Of a stretch of DNA of 64,000 nt, positions 47,801-60,700 are shown in pieces (position 1 is the stretch's first letter; the number at the start of each line of letters is the position of its first letter). The notes under the pieces were generated by a model. It did no database searches. It had not been told where the DNA came from and saw only the letters and a program-made list of their open reading frames with translations. Made by a program: the position numbers and the translations under genes. The stretch lies in NCBI GenBank assembly GCA_036873755.1, contig JAVTVY010018682.1, forward strand, positions 1-64,000, given 5' to 3'. This DNA comes from Hanleya hanleyi. Lineage: Eukaryota; Mollusca; Polyplacophora; Lepidopleurida; Hanleyidae.

Positions 47801-50800
47801 ATTTGAAAAGAAATTGGAAAGCTAAAATTTGCCGCGTGATATCCCAATTATCACGTTCAAAGCTACCGTGCATCTCAAATGTGTATATGACTGTAGGACA
47901 GAAGAACGGTATTTTTTATGAATGCTTTAAGAGGCATAAAATGAGAACAGTCTCCGGGCAGGAGATCAAAACTACACATGTGCAGTAGAAAAAAAACCAA
48001 CTAAAAAGTGATAACAGATTAACCCGACAAACAACCCGACAAAGATACATTTAGATGTTATAGTCCGGGTGCCCATTCTGAGAAAGGGGGCTAGAAAACG
48101 AATCCGTTTACTCATTCGTGTGGCAAATTTTTACCTACCCAGCATTATACACTGGACCTTGGTGCTCAACACCAGGGGGGATGTACGCCTGTCCGAGTGG
48201 GTAGTAAGGTCTGGACGAGTTAGGAAAATCGGGGGTAGCAAAAATAAATTTCTGCTCTAAGAATGGGGTATAGGTAAATAAAATCGCCTAACTTTTCTAA
48301 TATTGGTTCAATCTTCCACAACTTGGTGTTATTTTGTTCAGTTCTAAATGGACAATCACTAAAAACCAATAGATATTACGAAGTTTGGAAACAATTGACG
48401 TCACTGTGGGGTCAACTCGAAAGTTCCACTAAAACAGTAATTTCGTCCTCCGACTGGACACAAAATTTTTTTAGACACAAATACCGCGACGAACCGTAGG
48501 AAAGAATTTGTAGTATCTTACTCAGTCATCACTTACAATGATTTTCAGCAACTTAGGCTAGGAAACGTGCAAGGAAATGTAAATAAAGATCAACTTGTGC
48601 AATAATTGCGACCACTCAAATTAAGGGGTAGGGCAACATACATGGGAATATCTGCGTCCATTTTCGCGCGACTTCGATCCGATAGCAACATAACAATTTA
48701 TCAGGAAACTCTGTTTCATGCTTTGCCATCAATAAACGGGTAATTAAGATACTAAATGTGCGCCGTCTGGGGGTCATTCCCAAATTATTTCAAAATCGAG
48801 CCATGGATTGTTAGGATTTCAGGAGCTGCCAAATCTTATATTTCCAATATAAAGTAAACTGGCGCTATTGAAGTGATGTTAGCCATGACCTCTTACATGA
48901 TTACAACAAATTATGTTTTCATTGTAGATATTGTTTATCATATGCAAATTATATCTTCTATTATTGAGTAATCTGTGTATTTGTTCAAGTTGTAACAAAC
49001 TAATATGATTCTTCTACATCGTCCACGGTCAGTTGTACATTACTGCACTCAGACTCGCACCTGCAGGCTGCTGTACATGGAAGCTGAACGGCCCTGCAAC
49101 TACATCTTCCCTTGCACCCTTTTTGACAGTTACAGGCTACTAATTCTACCAAACTCTTCGGGGCGGGAGCTCTGTTCATAAGATTGGGGACCAGATGACC
49201 TATGTCATCCTTTGTCCAGCCATGTCCAACTGGTGATGGAACAGATAACTTTCTGTCCCGCGCATGTTTCCACACGAAGCACTGGTAATTTGCACGCTTT
49301 ATGTGCTCTTTTGCACTATCCATTGTAGGTGGTAACTTGCTGCTGTCACAGTTCTTTTTAGCGAAAAGCTTATAACGCACATTATTTAGGTTAAGACTGT
49401 CACTGCCATAGAGTAGAGCAATGAATCTAGTCGCAGCTGTCACTGTCTCATCCGATATGTGCTCTACATCACTTCCCATATTTCCAATGCCTACGAGAGT
49501 ATCCATGTTCTTTCGAAGAACAGACAAGGCTTTTTTCTTTCCAATACCATGCAGACTGCTCGTGGAGTCACAGCCTGTTAAGACATGGAAGGCTGGTAGG
49601 ATATCGCACGTTTGCTCGCCTAAGGTTTCTACTGATTCGTGTATGGGTATGAAACGTGCGCGTTTTCCTGTTCCTGTATGGAACCAGAGTTCTGTAACGC
49701 CCATAGCGCGGAAGTGGTGGCAACATAACACCGCTACATCTGTGTCTGGAGAGAAAACAATCAACCTTTTCTTGTGTTGCTGTGAATTATGTGCAAAATA
49801 GTCACAGTGGACGAATATCCTACTGTCTGCTTCTTCGTGATCTGATTGGAGAAGTGGCATATTCTCAGATGAGTTCCGTGTGAGTTTCACTGCGGAACCA
49901 TCAGTTGAAGCAAGGACCAACGTCTGTCCATCTACCAGTTTCTCTGGTAGATTGTTGCACCAGTCAGAATGCAGGAACAACAGCAAGTTAGACTTGTTCT
50001 TAGTGTTTGATAGATAGTGTTTGAAACTAGAAGGTAATTTGGTTGCCCTATTTTGTATCCTAACCTCTATTGTTCTCAGTGTGGAGCGCCTTGCTCTCTC
50101 TCCTGATTTGATCGAATCTTCCACATCATACCTATCCGGTACTACATGAACTTCATCAGCCAGTTTAAACTTGTTTAGAATCACATCGGACAGCGCATCT
50201 GACAGTTCGCCAAATGTCGTTCTTTTTCCCTTTGTCATCATCTGAACGACAGCCATTAGATCAATGATGTATGCGGTTCTACAGTCATTCTTTGGGAGCG
50301 TCTCTTTCGACAGGTTATCAATTTCTAGCTCATGCAATAGAACGCTCTTGGTAGTCTTCCTCAGCGACCCATCCATGTTGGCAAGTGATAATGGTACAGG
50401 TGAAAGTTCGTAGGAATGAACCTCTTCAAGGTTGATATCCCGGCTTTTTGATACAACCAGCAGGCGACTATAAACTTCACGATCAATGCTAATGGTTTTT
50501 AGTGTCTGTTTGTCATTTGTCATTCTTAATGGCTTATTGAGACTTGCAAAAGTTTTGACGTTCATCTTCTTCAGTGGTTCCAAGAAATCCACCTTTCCAG
50601 AGACGAGCCTTTCGTCAACAAATAGATCCATTGCTTTTCTTCCCTGATCACTAGCAGTGAGGAGGGATGAGGAGACATCGTGTGGAGCGACTGTGCCTGT
50701 GGATATGTTGACAAGAGGTATTTTATCTCCATCATAAGGGCTAGTATCAAATGGGTTAACCATTTTATCTTTGATGCAGTCGACAATCTTACCCACGTCT

Positions 50801-53800
50801 GTTTCATCTCTTTCTGTTCTACGCGAACCTAAGTCTTTGTGGAGTGGTTGTTCAGGCTTCAAACCACTCATTACTTTGAAACTCGTTGTTGCTGCAGACA
50901 TAAGATGTGCCGTGAGGGCCCATCTGTCTCGAGTACCAGCTATCCCAGAAACTCCTACTATTCCTCCTTTGGTTTTGGAGTCTCTGTTCTGGGTTTGCTC
51001 CAGAGCCATGTCAGGGGACACTGTGTTAAATGACGATAGAGTAGGACATCGCGAGACAGCATGTCCCCTTCCATTTGTGAATAATTCGTGAATTTCTGGG
51101 GCTGTATCAGGCAGCATTTTCATGTCTGCCAAATACACAGTTCCCCACCTGAAATAGTTGAGATGATCAAATGCCGTGTCATAGGGTAACATATCAGTGA
51201 AGGTCTCAAGATGGAGGTTCCAATTGGAGTCTCTTTCTCCATAAAGGAAATCAAGAAGTAACCAAACCATGGCGATGTATTCGTTCCAAAAGGTAAAGCT
51301 CTCCGAAAGGTTCTTGCCAAGTGTTAGAAATTGTTTCCACAGTGGATCTAATTTCTCATGTAGTCGCTCACCAAGATCAAGAGCTGCCTGTCTGATGTCA
51401 TCCCTGTGTTCGATGGCAAACGTCTGCCCTTTCTGAAAGGCTGCAACTAATTCTCGCTTCTTCGTTTTCAGTATCTGAACATCGGCCCATGGGACATATC
51501 CTTGTTTCTCTAGCCATTCGCAAAATGATTCAAATCTCAACCTTTCCATGGCCTCACAAGTAAGTTTATGGGCCCGTATGGCCCTATTGTAGTGACTGCC
51601 ATTCAGAAGTTTGGTAGCTACACCGGACCCATAAACATCGCTTTCACTCCAAATATCTTCCAGCCCAGATTCTTCCATCCGTTTTCCTATCAAACCCATG
51701 AAATTCTTAGCCCTGTGGAAGCCACCCAATCTAATAACAATGTGATCCAATTCTGGCGAAACAGCCCACTGGATATACGCTTCGCATCGCAGTATATTCC
51801 CTCGTCAAACGTGATTACAGGGTTTGTCTGTTGTAATTGTTCAGTGCAGGTGTTACTGAGAGCTTTCAAACAGGTGTATACGGTATCAAGCTCTTTGACT
51901 GGAGCTGGTATCATGGGTGGGAAACCAATTCTTGATGGCAAAGATTTATGCGGTGTCACAAGAGCATGAAAACCACTCCACCCAGGGACCTTTTGAGTGA
52001 CTTGTAGATGACCTACATCTACATCAAACAGTTTCGTGGGAGAATTCCTTGCGAATATCCAAGCTCGGTTTAGCCCTCGCAATTTCTCTCGCTCAGTCGT
52101 GGAATGAGCGAAGAAGTCCACCTTGATCTTTTCTACAATTGGGATTATAGCCTTCCTAACTGTTGACACAAATGGATACAGTTTGGTTTCCTTTGCTTCT
52201 AGTGTTCGTTTCTTAAGTTTTCCCTTGCGCGGCTCTTTGGGGACCAGGTGTGTTGCATCCAGCGCCAACCCGCCTTGGTAGAAAGCCATACTCATAACAT
52301 GAACGCTATCCTTTCCATCAAGAGTATCCTGTAAAAAGTCAGCGTTGTCCGCAGCAGCTTGCACAATAGATCCTGAGGAAATGTTTGAAGGAAGAATTGC
52401 TTTGTAATATCCATCCTCCCCATTAAACTTCCGTAAAACTTCCTCGGCCCAAATGGTGTCGATTTGTTCGCAGTCCCAATAATTGATACTATGTCCATGA
52501 TGATTCAGCATGGTGATTATTGTCTTTCCTCTGACCATTGTCCGCAATGCTAATCCCAGGCCAACATTTTAGGCATTTTTTTTCTGGCCCCAGAATTGCA
52601 AGATATTATGTCCTGTGCAATGGATAAGATATGTGTAACCTTTTGAGTTTTTTTGTCCTCGTCCGAGGAAAAATCAGAGTCTTCTATAGCTTTCATAGCT
52701 TTCTCACGTGTCAAATCGGAAATTTCCAATGGTTGGGTTTCGATACCAACTACGTCTTTGATGTCACTTCTTAGAATGACAGATGCTTGATATAAAATCT
52801 GTGTGATTGGGTTTGCTGCTTCTGGACTGCTGATTGGGGATTCCGCTACCATAGCTCTGAGCTCAGCAAAACTGTTGATTATATCACCAAGTTTCAAAGT
52901 AGAGCTACACACAAGCTCTGATCTGTTTCTCTCACGTTGATTGTGAAACACAATCTGGTGTCCATATTTCTTAACGAGTCTCCGCTTAAGATTTTGTACC
53001 TTGTAGCTCTCTACGGATTTAACATCCACCTCATTTTCAAGCAGATGGCGCTTGTATATATCTAACAGATTAGACATCTCGTATGCTTTCCCAGCGGTAA
53101 CTAGATCACGATTTATCTCTTCGACCAGCCCAAGGAATGCCCTTTCATATTGGTCAAATGGACCAGTGGTTTCGCTATCAAGCTGAAAACGTCTAGTTGT
53201 AATGGCTGTGTATTGCTTATGACAAGCGCGGTGATATTTCGCTTCTACAGCGATCAGGTCCTCCCCGATAATTCGTGTCATCATGATGTTATCATTCCGT
53301 TGCGTAGCTGCCTTTAGCAATGTTTCCTGCATCTGTGTTGTTACAACTTGAGTCAAACGTAACTCTCCGTGACATTTTTTACGCTGACAAAAAATACAGA
53401 GGGTCCAGTCCGTGGTTGACTCAAAACTTCTTGTTTTCACAGTTGATGTCGAAGCAACGGGCAGCTGTGACGGTTCACACCCTGCACTGCTTGAGTGCGA
53501 AATATTTCTATGGCTTATGTAACTACAGTAACACGTTTTGTGCCACTTAACCGTGTCATTGGTGAAAGTAATACCCCTGATATCGGGTTTCAATCTCTGA
53601 TAGATATCATCACCTCGTGCTATAGCACATTGAATGAATCTTTCAACAGAAGATTTTATTCCAATTCTAAGTTTTTCGCCCTCTTTACTTGACTGGCATT
53701 TGATGCACTTTTCAAAATCTGTGCATGCTCTCTGCTTTTTGAACTTAAGTTTGATTCCAGGACTCTCTTCAAATGATGCCATTTCGGTTATTAGATCTAT

Positions 53801-56800
53801 ATTTTAGCAATCCTTTCCATCAACAAGTAAAATTTTGACTACTTATATGTATGCTAAAAAGAACCTCAAACTAAGCCAAACTGTTCGCGAAGACCTCAAC
53901 GTATAACTAGTCGTGTGCGGAATGTGCGTCTTTCGCTACAGACATTATGTTCATACAGCGTTAAATTAGACCAGTATAGATGGCGCTGTTGTATATAACA
54001 CATTATAATCCGGGCAATCTGTTAATGGACAGATAGCGCTCGTCGCAGTTATAGATAACATATCATCCGGGAAATCCGACAATAGACAGATGGCGCTCGT
54101 CGCAGTCGTCACAGCTGGGTAGCTGTCATTAATTATACGCTTTGGACACATCAATATTCATGCTGAATGATCTGTTAAACAAGGGCGAACGAATCTAATT
54201 GACAGATGTATGACAGCAGAATATGTACATAACAAATCAGATAAATATATCGTGAATAATATGATGTCTCAGATTGGGAGACTGGGTCGACAAAAGATAG
54301 GCTTACTCCACGCAAGAAATTTTATCCCGTATTTTCGACATCTGTGGTCGTAATTTAGAAACGGCCCCTAGGTAACATAATAAATATGTAAATGGTACAT
54401 TTATTGACATAAAAACTTTCACAAATTCACGAATAATATAAAGGTCTTATAGTTTCAGGCTGATGCAAACACATGCGTTATTTGCGTTATTTTCAACCAT
54501 ATGTATCCTCAGAATGCTAAATCGTAATAATTTTCAAAATCAAGAATTGTACAATAATCGTGATAATTCCAGGCAGTTTTCCCTCTAATATTCCCAGATT
54601 TTTAGCATTTTTTATTGAACAGTGTCTGGATGAGATGCTACAAGCATAGCATTTGATTTTGCAGTAGTATTATTGAATACAAAAAACTTCTTAGGCTTCA
54701 CTGTATAAAATGGAAAAAATCACTGGAACTTTGGAGACGGTCCCTTGATGACATCACCCGCTTTTTATTTTAAGATATATAATAGTTTCCTGTGATGCTC
54801 CAATATGTGCCAAATACAACGACGCTTCAACTGCTAAAATTGAGTGAAAATTGTAGGAGTTACAAACATTTGAGTACCTATACCCCCTTGACAGGGCAGA
54901 AAAACAGTTCGCCGACCTATGGTTTTATAACCTCTCTCATACCTTACTACCCGGGCGGGCGACTGTACATCCCCCTCATTGTTGACCACCTAGACCCAGG
55001 GTACAATACTCGGTAGGTCAAAATTTGCCACATTTCTGAGTAAGCGGAATCACCATTTCTTGTTATGGGCACCCGGACTATTACGTTTGTGAAGACAAAT
55101 ATTAATTCTTTCAATTCTGTACAAACAGCAGTGTTCGTACAGACAGTATATACCCATCTTACATACTCTGAACACCCCCGATATATACTCATCTTACATA
55201 CTCTGAACACCCCCGATATATACCCATCTTATATACTCTGAACACCCCAATATATACCTACTTTCACACTCTGAACGCCCCCGATATATGCCCATCTTAC
55301 ATACTCTGAACACCCCCGATATATACCCATCTTATATACTCTGAACACCCCCAAAATATACCTACTTACATACTCTGAACACCCCCGATATATACCCATC
55401 TTACCTACTCTGAACACCCCCGATATATACCCATCTTACATACTCTGAACACACCCATACTCCGATATATACTTACTTACATACTCTGAACACCCCCAAT
55501 ATATACCTATCTTACATACTCTGAACACCCCGACATATACTCATTTTACTTACTCTAAACACGAGAGAGAGAGAATTAAGGTTTAATGTCGCGTTCAGCA
55601 ATATTTCAGCTATATAGAGGCGATCAAACAAAATTCTAAGTACTCAAGCCAATAACTTTGTAATCCAACGCATTAAAACATATACACATTAAAACTGTAA
55701 CAAACCGATTTCGCTCAAATAACCCAAGATGCAAACCTCCCTCACCCGGCTGAAAAGATCTTCCAAAACAGTCGCTCGATAAAACGCATTTCTTACAATC
55801 GTAAAATCTATGCATTCGATAAGAATATGTTTCACCGTGAGATCTTAATGGCATGGAATACACCTTGGGGCTGGCGCTGTTCAAATGAGTATGGTCTACA
55901 GTTTTTTGAACTCCTGAAGTTTGTTATTATTCACAGCATCCCATAAAGATTTAAACAGCCGTCTCACATAAGTACAGATAGCGGGTCTGAAATCGCTATA
56001 CGGGATTCCAACAGGATCAACCTAATCATCTAGGTCTGACTTAGCCATCCTATCAGCCTCAGTATTACCTTTGATGCCACATGACTAGGCAACGGACAAA
56101 ACACAATATCAATCTGCTGATCAAATCTAGTCATGTAGTTGTAGAATACGCAAGATAGTGGGATGAGTCGGAATTCCATTTTTAATCGCTTGGAAGCATG
56201 ACAGTGAATCCGAGAATATGACATTTTTCTTTTAGTGGACCCAATACCTTCTAAAGCCAACATTTTGGCTTTTGCTTCTGCAGTGAATATCGAACTTTTA
56301 CCTGGTAGTCGACAGGTTTTAGTTTTGGAACTAAAGATAGTAGCATATGCTACTCTCTCACCATCTTTAGAACCATCTGTATAAATAGCCTGATGCGATC
56401 TGTATTTCTCTCTCAGTAGACCAAATTCTTGTGTATACAAGAGCTGGCTCGTGTCTGCCTTTTTATATTTCGTTAGAAAAATATCTACTTCTGGTTGAGC
56501 TAACTGCCATGGTGGAATTGGTAAAGAGCTCGTTAGGTAAACTTCGACTGAGCTTAATACCAGCTGCTACAATATGGTTTCATACGAATTCCAAGAGATG
56601 GAACAATGGAGGGTTTCTTCAAATAGAGATCCGCGAACTAAGGTTTGAAAACACAGCCATATGCAGGATTCGAGTGATTTGATCGCAATTTTGTGATATA
56701 TTTATGTGATAATTTAATTCTTCGAAGTTCTAAAGGAAATTCATCTGCTTTCTTTAGGGGATATTCTGAACGCGCCAAGGCAAAGTCTTAGTCCTTGATG

Positions 56801-57761
56801 GAAAATAGGATCTTGCTTTGCCAAGTTTGACTTGCTGGCACCGTTGTAAACAATAGAGCTATAATCAAGTTTCGAACGATCAAGTGATCGATATAAACGG
56901 ATAAGTGTTTGCTGATCTCCTCCCCACTTATAGTTGGCAACTACCTTCAACAAATCAAGAGCTTCCCTGCAATTAGCTTTCAAGCAATTTATATGCGATA
57001 TGAATGTTGATCGGTGGTCAAACAACATTCCTAAGAAATTGACCTCTTTTTCCACTTTCATCTCAGTTCCATCTAATGTTTGTACTGGATCTTTGTGCTG
57101 GAAATATTTTCTGCAGCGGTGTATACAATTTGTCTTAATTCTGGAAAATTTGAAACCATTTTCTATACACCATTTCTGAATTCTATTCAGACAAAGTTGT
57201 AATGTTCTCTCACTATTGTGTATACTTTTTCTACTACACGAAATGTTGAAATCGTATACAAAGAGTGAACCATCAATTGATTTATTCAAAACTTCCGCCA
57301 AGCTGTTGATCTTGATAATAAACAGAGTAGTAGAAAAAATACTGCCCTGTGGGACACCTTGATCTTGGTGGAAATGATCAGACATGGTTGTACCCAACCG
57401 AACTTGTCTATCATTCAAAAAGTTGGATATGAAAATGGGTAAACGATCCTTTAATCCCATAGTGTGAAGGTCTTCTAGAATCGCGTATGTCCATGTAGTA
57501 TCATAGGCTTTTTCTAAATAAAAAAATGTGGAAACTACATGTTCATTCTTGGCGAAAGCATTCTAATTCTCATCCGTTATATCACGTAATATGAGAATTC
57601 AAAACACGATGTCTCCATCTTACGAGTGTCGAAATAAATGCTATGGTTGTATTTCGGTTTTCATTAACACAAGTTTCGCGTCTGGATGTTAACTAGAAAC
57701 GCTAATATAGATAGTTTTGACGCCAGATTCCTAAAGATTCGCCATACAAATATATACATCC

Positions 57762-57798
<37 letters not shown>

Positions 57799-60700
57799 TT
57801 AATGTTTAACGTCGTCGCATTCAGCAATATTTCAGCTATTTAGCAACGATCAAACAAAATTCTAAGTATTCCAACAAAAACAAGTTAATAACCCATCAAT
57901 CCAGAAGTAATCAAAATAATATACCAAAAGCATGTACATAAATTAACATTTATACAACAAACCGATTTCTCTCAAATAACCTAAAACACAGTCTTCTTTT
58001 ACCCAACTAAAAAGATCTTCTAACGAAGCTGCTTGATAAAAAACTCTCTTATAATATTATAAGTCATCTTTGTGGCATGGAATACGGAGCTATTTTTTTC
58101 TAGCAAATGTTCGTGAGTTAATCGTGTATGGCCGATTCTACATCGCCTGATTATGGCTTGATCGAAACGTTTCCGGCTGCTCAGATAAGTATATCCTACA
58201 GTTTATCTGAAACTCGTGAAGTTTGTTATTATCCACAGCATCGCATAAAGATTGAAACAGCTTTCTCACATAAGCACAGATAGCGGGTCTGAAATCGCTA
58301 CATGGGATTCCAACCTCATTACCTAGGGCTGACTCAGCCATTAGGGGTATTATACAGATTCGCTATCAGTTTTTGACACTTTGGCTTCTATCTGTCCATG
58401 CACTACCATGCGATCACATAACACCAAGATTAGAACGAGAATGCGGAATTTATAACTTTCATCTCAATGTACAGCTAATTTGTGTAACATATTATTTAAA
58501 ATAAACATATCTTTAACACCCCCGTCCTTATATATATTTACATGCTTTTGACGTGTAATTTCGGTATTTGTATAGTCTCGGACTTTAGAGCAGGTTTCAA
58601 TTCTTCTGATTGTTAACACCTGTATTAATTTTGACAGGAAATAAGACACATTTTCCCCATAAAGCTATATCAGATACTAATCCTTCCTTGAATTTTTGCC
58701 ATTGCATTTTTTAAATTCATTTTTTCACCAATGCATCATGATTTGGTTGTTAAGAGTAACAAATTGTAATGGCGGGATGGATACCCCTAGGGCTTACTTT
58801 CTCACATGATGTTATATAATAATATATGGATTTAATTCCAGTGAATTTTAATAAAGTTGTCGCCGTTCATTAAGCACAAAATAAACATGTAGACAATTAC
58901 TTGACACAATGTTCTGCTCAATAAATAAGTTTTAACCTGCGATTTCAACTGTTTCAAATCTGAGAACCGTTCATTTTCGTGCTATAAATTAATAGATCGG
59001 AATAATATAATTGCCAATAGAGATTGATATTGCTCTGCCTGAAATAAAAATGATGTAGGGCAGGTAGATATACGGCAGATAATTTTTTCAAGCAGCTTCT
59101 TTAGAAGATCTTTTTAGTCGGGCAAAAAAGACTGTATTTTAGGTTATTTGAAAGAAATCGGTTTGTTGCATAAGTTTTCGTGTATGTGCATGTTTTTTTA
59201 TGTGTTGTATTGGTTACTTCTGGATAGCTGGGTTGAGTTATTTTGCTGGAATGCTTGGAGTTTTGTTTGATCGTCGCTATATAGCTGAAATATTGCTGCA
59301 TGCGATATTAATCTTTAATTCTCTCTCTCTCCTAATTTTTTATTGTATGTAAACGCCTGTGGAAATTAATCTTGGCGATTACAAAACGTATCAACGAATA
59401 AACGGACTATATAGGGATTTCTTTCTTGTGCAGTCAGTATTTTCAATTGTCAAAAGAGTGGCGTAGTGTGTTTATATTTTGATGAAGAGGTACTCTGTCT
59501 TACCTGTCACCAGGGACCTGAGATGGGTAATATAAAAATTACCACACGCAATATTACAATATTAAAAGTAGGGGGATATGTCTAAACAAAGAAATTATTT
59601 ATATGCATCTCTACTCCCTCGATGTTTAACACAGTTCATAATTCCAATATTTCTATTGATTTATTTGTTAATTTTGAGTTTGTGATGTCCACTTAAGTTT
59701 ATCATTGAATCAAACATCGAAAAATATGATATTGTTGACTTGCTCAATTACATCACCAGATGAGAATGAGTTATTTAATAAATTTATATCGTTTTGAGGA
59801 ATTTATGAATATAATTTGTTTCCCCCAATATTAAGAGAAAGTTTGTTACACGAGAACTTAGTTTGCTAAGCCCACTCCATAGCTGTTTTGAAATCAGACT
59901 GTTGAATTAGCTGTACGGCCCTGGATCCGTACTGAATCTGGAAATCTTACCTGAAAAGTCGTATCCTTCTGCCTGTCAAATTGATTTCCCAGAATTCAGT
60001 GAATCCCACTATAGACATCGCCTGCAGGTGTATAAATTTGCCAGAAAGTTGATGTAAACTTGTCACATATCCATTGTGTGATGGTTCAGGCCTCTAGTAG
60101 TTCATTCTCGAGGTTAAAAAGTCATATATATTCGGCTTGTCAAATGACATACATTTTTCAGGTGTCAGGTATACAGCATTAATCCAGAGTATTCTTACCT
60201 TCGCGAGAACAGCGATGAGGCCGATCAACATTACGACCATTTGAAAACAATCCGTCCATATCACTGCTTTGAATCCGCCCTGGATATAAATACAATTTAA
60301 GAATTTTAATGAAATGTTTACCAGCCTAAAATGTCAGTTGGGAAATATTGATCAGTCGCGATAATTTATGATACGGCCTTGTTTAAGAACGCGAGTATCT
60401 TATAGGCCTACCTTGCAGCAAACGGAGAATATATAATCCAGCAATAAGGTGATTATCCAACATATTTTAAAGGAATGGTAATCTCTTGAATAAAAGCATG
60501 TTGTAAATAAAAGAATAGTTCCATCACTGTCCAATTTTTTTTTAAACGGAATAAAACGCATTTGATATAATGTGTTTGTCTGGTGGTCTGTTATGGTCAT
60601 CCATTTTCCTATCCTATGAATTATTGGAGATACTCACAAAACACTCACCGTTATTCTGGTTTAACAAGGAAGTAGACATCGATAGGGAAGTATTTTGAAA

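Larger units (their letters stand above)
49000..53782 (-). pseudogene. Transposase gene of the Academ-like element, two frameshifts
   Basis: One gene of about 1,600 codons now split into three reading frames: 53782-52550, 52547-51690 and about 51790-49000. At the first junction 'tgggattagcattgcgg' needs one more base to keep the frame. At the second, 'cgtatatccagtggg' looks like a dinucleotide (ta) duplication, after which the third frame resumes with 'QWAVSPELDHIVIRLGGFH'. Apart from these two sites the frame is fully open with strong conservation-like composition. Either it is a recently inactivated transposase or the two indels are sequencing errors. No introns are needed. Confidence 0.75.
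48061..55080 (-). mobile_element. 7.02-kb Academ-like DNA transposon
   Basis: The ends are perfect 16-bp inverted repeats (tagtccgggtgcccat). Similarity between the ends continues with gaps for roughly 350-400 bases ('gtggcaaattt', 'acctacc', 'gggggatgtac', 'gggtagtaaggt', 'ggggtataggta' in the same order). A TTA directly flanks both ends (48058-48060 and 55081-55083), a 3-bp target duplication. The interior is one intronless gene on the minus strand. The protein has zinc-binding N-terminal modules, a transposase-like core, a FEN1/XPG-like nuclease region and a cysteine cluster. From memory, the Academ superfamily combines long proteins, a Cys-rich finger, an XPG-type nuclease and 3-4-bp target duplications. 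Long conserved TIRs and few disablements suggest a fairly young insertion into intron 6 of the symporter. Confidence 0.75.
55562..57560 (-). mobile_element. LINE copy, reverse transcriptase to 3' end
   Basis: The longest LINE copy in the window, read on the minus strand from about 57560: 'FYLEKAYDTTWTYAILEDLH', a reverse-transcriptase ORF (57460-56741), RNase H (56440-56030) and a 3' tail ending in an agagag run at 55562. It is 5'-truncated, with frameshifts between the domains. The presence of RNase H places it with the I/Jockey-like LINEs, as far as can be judged by eye. Confidence 0.8.

Noticed and set aside
49421..51969. + strand ORFs of 64-133 aa inside the transposon
   Set aside because: Antisense shadows of the transposase gene.
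48058..55083. PIF/Harbinger assignment from the 3-bp TTA duplication
   Set aside because: Harbinger elements also use TWA sites, but the protein has none of the typical Harbinger transposase or Myb-like motifs I know, whereas the XPG-like and CXC parts fit Academ better.
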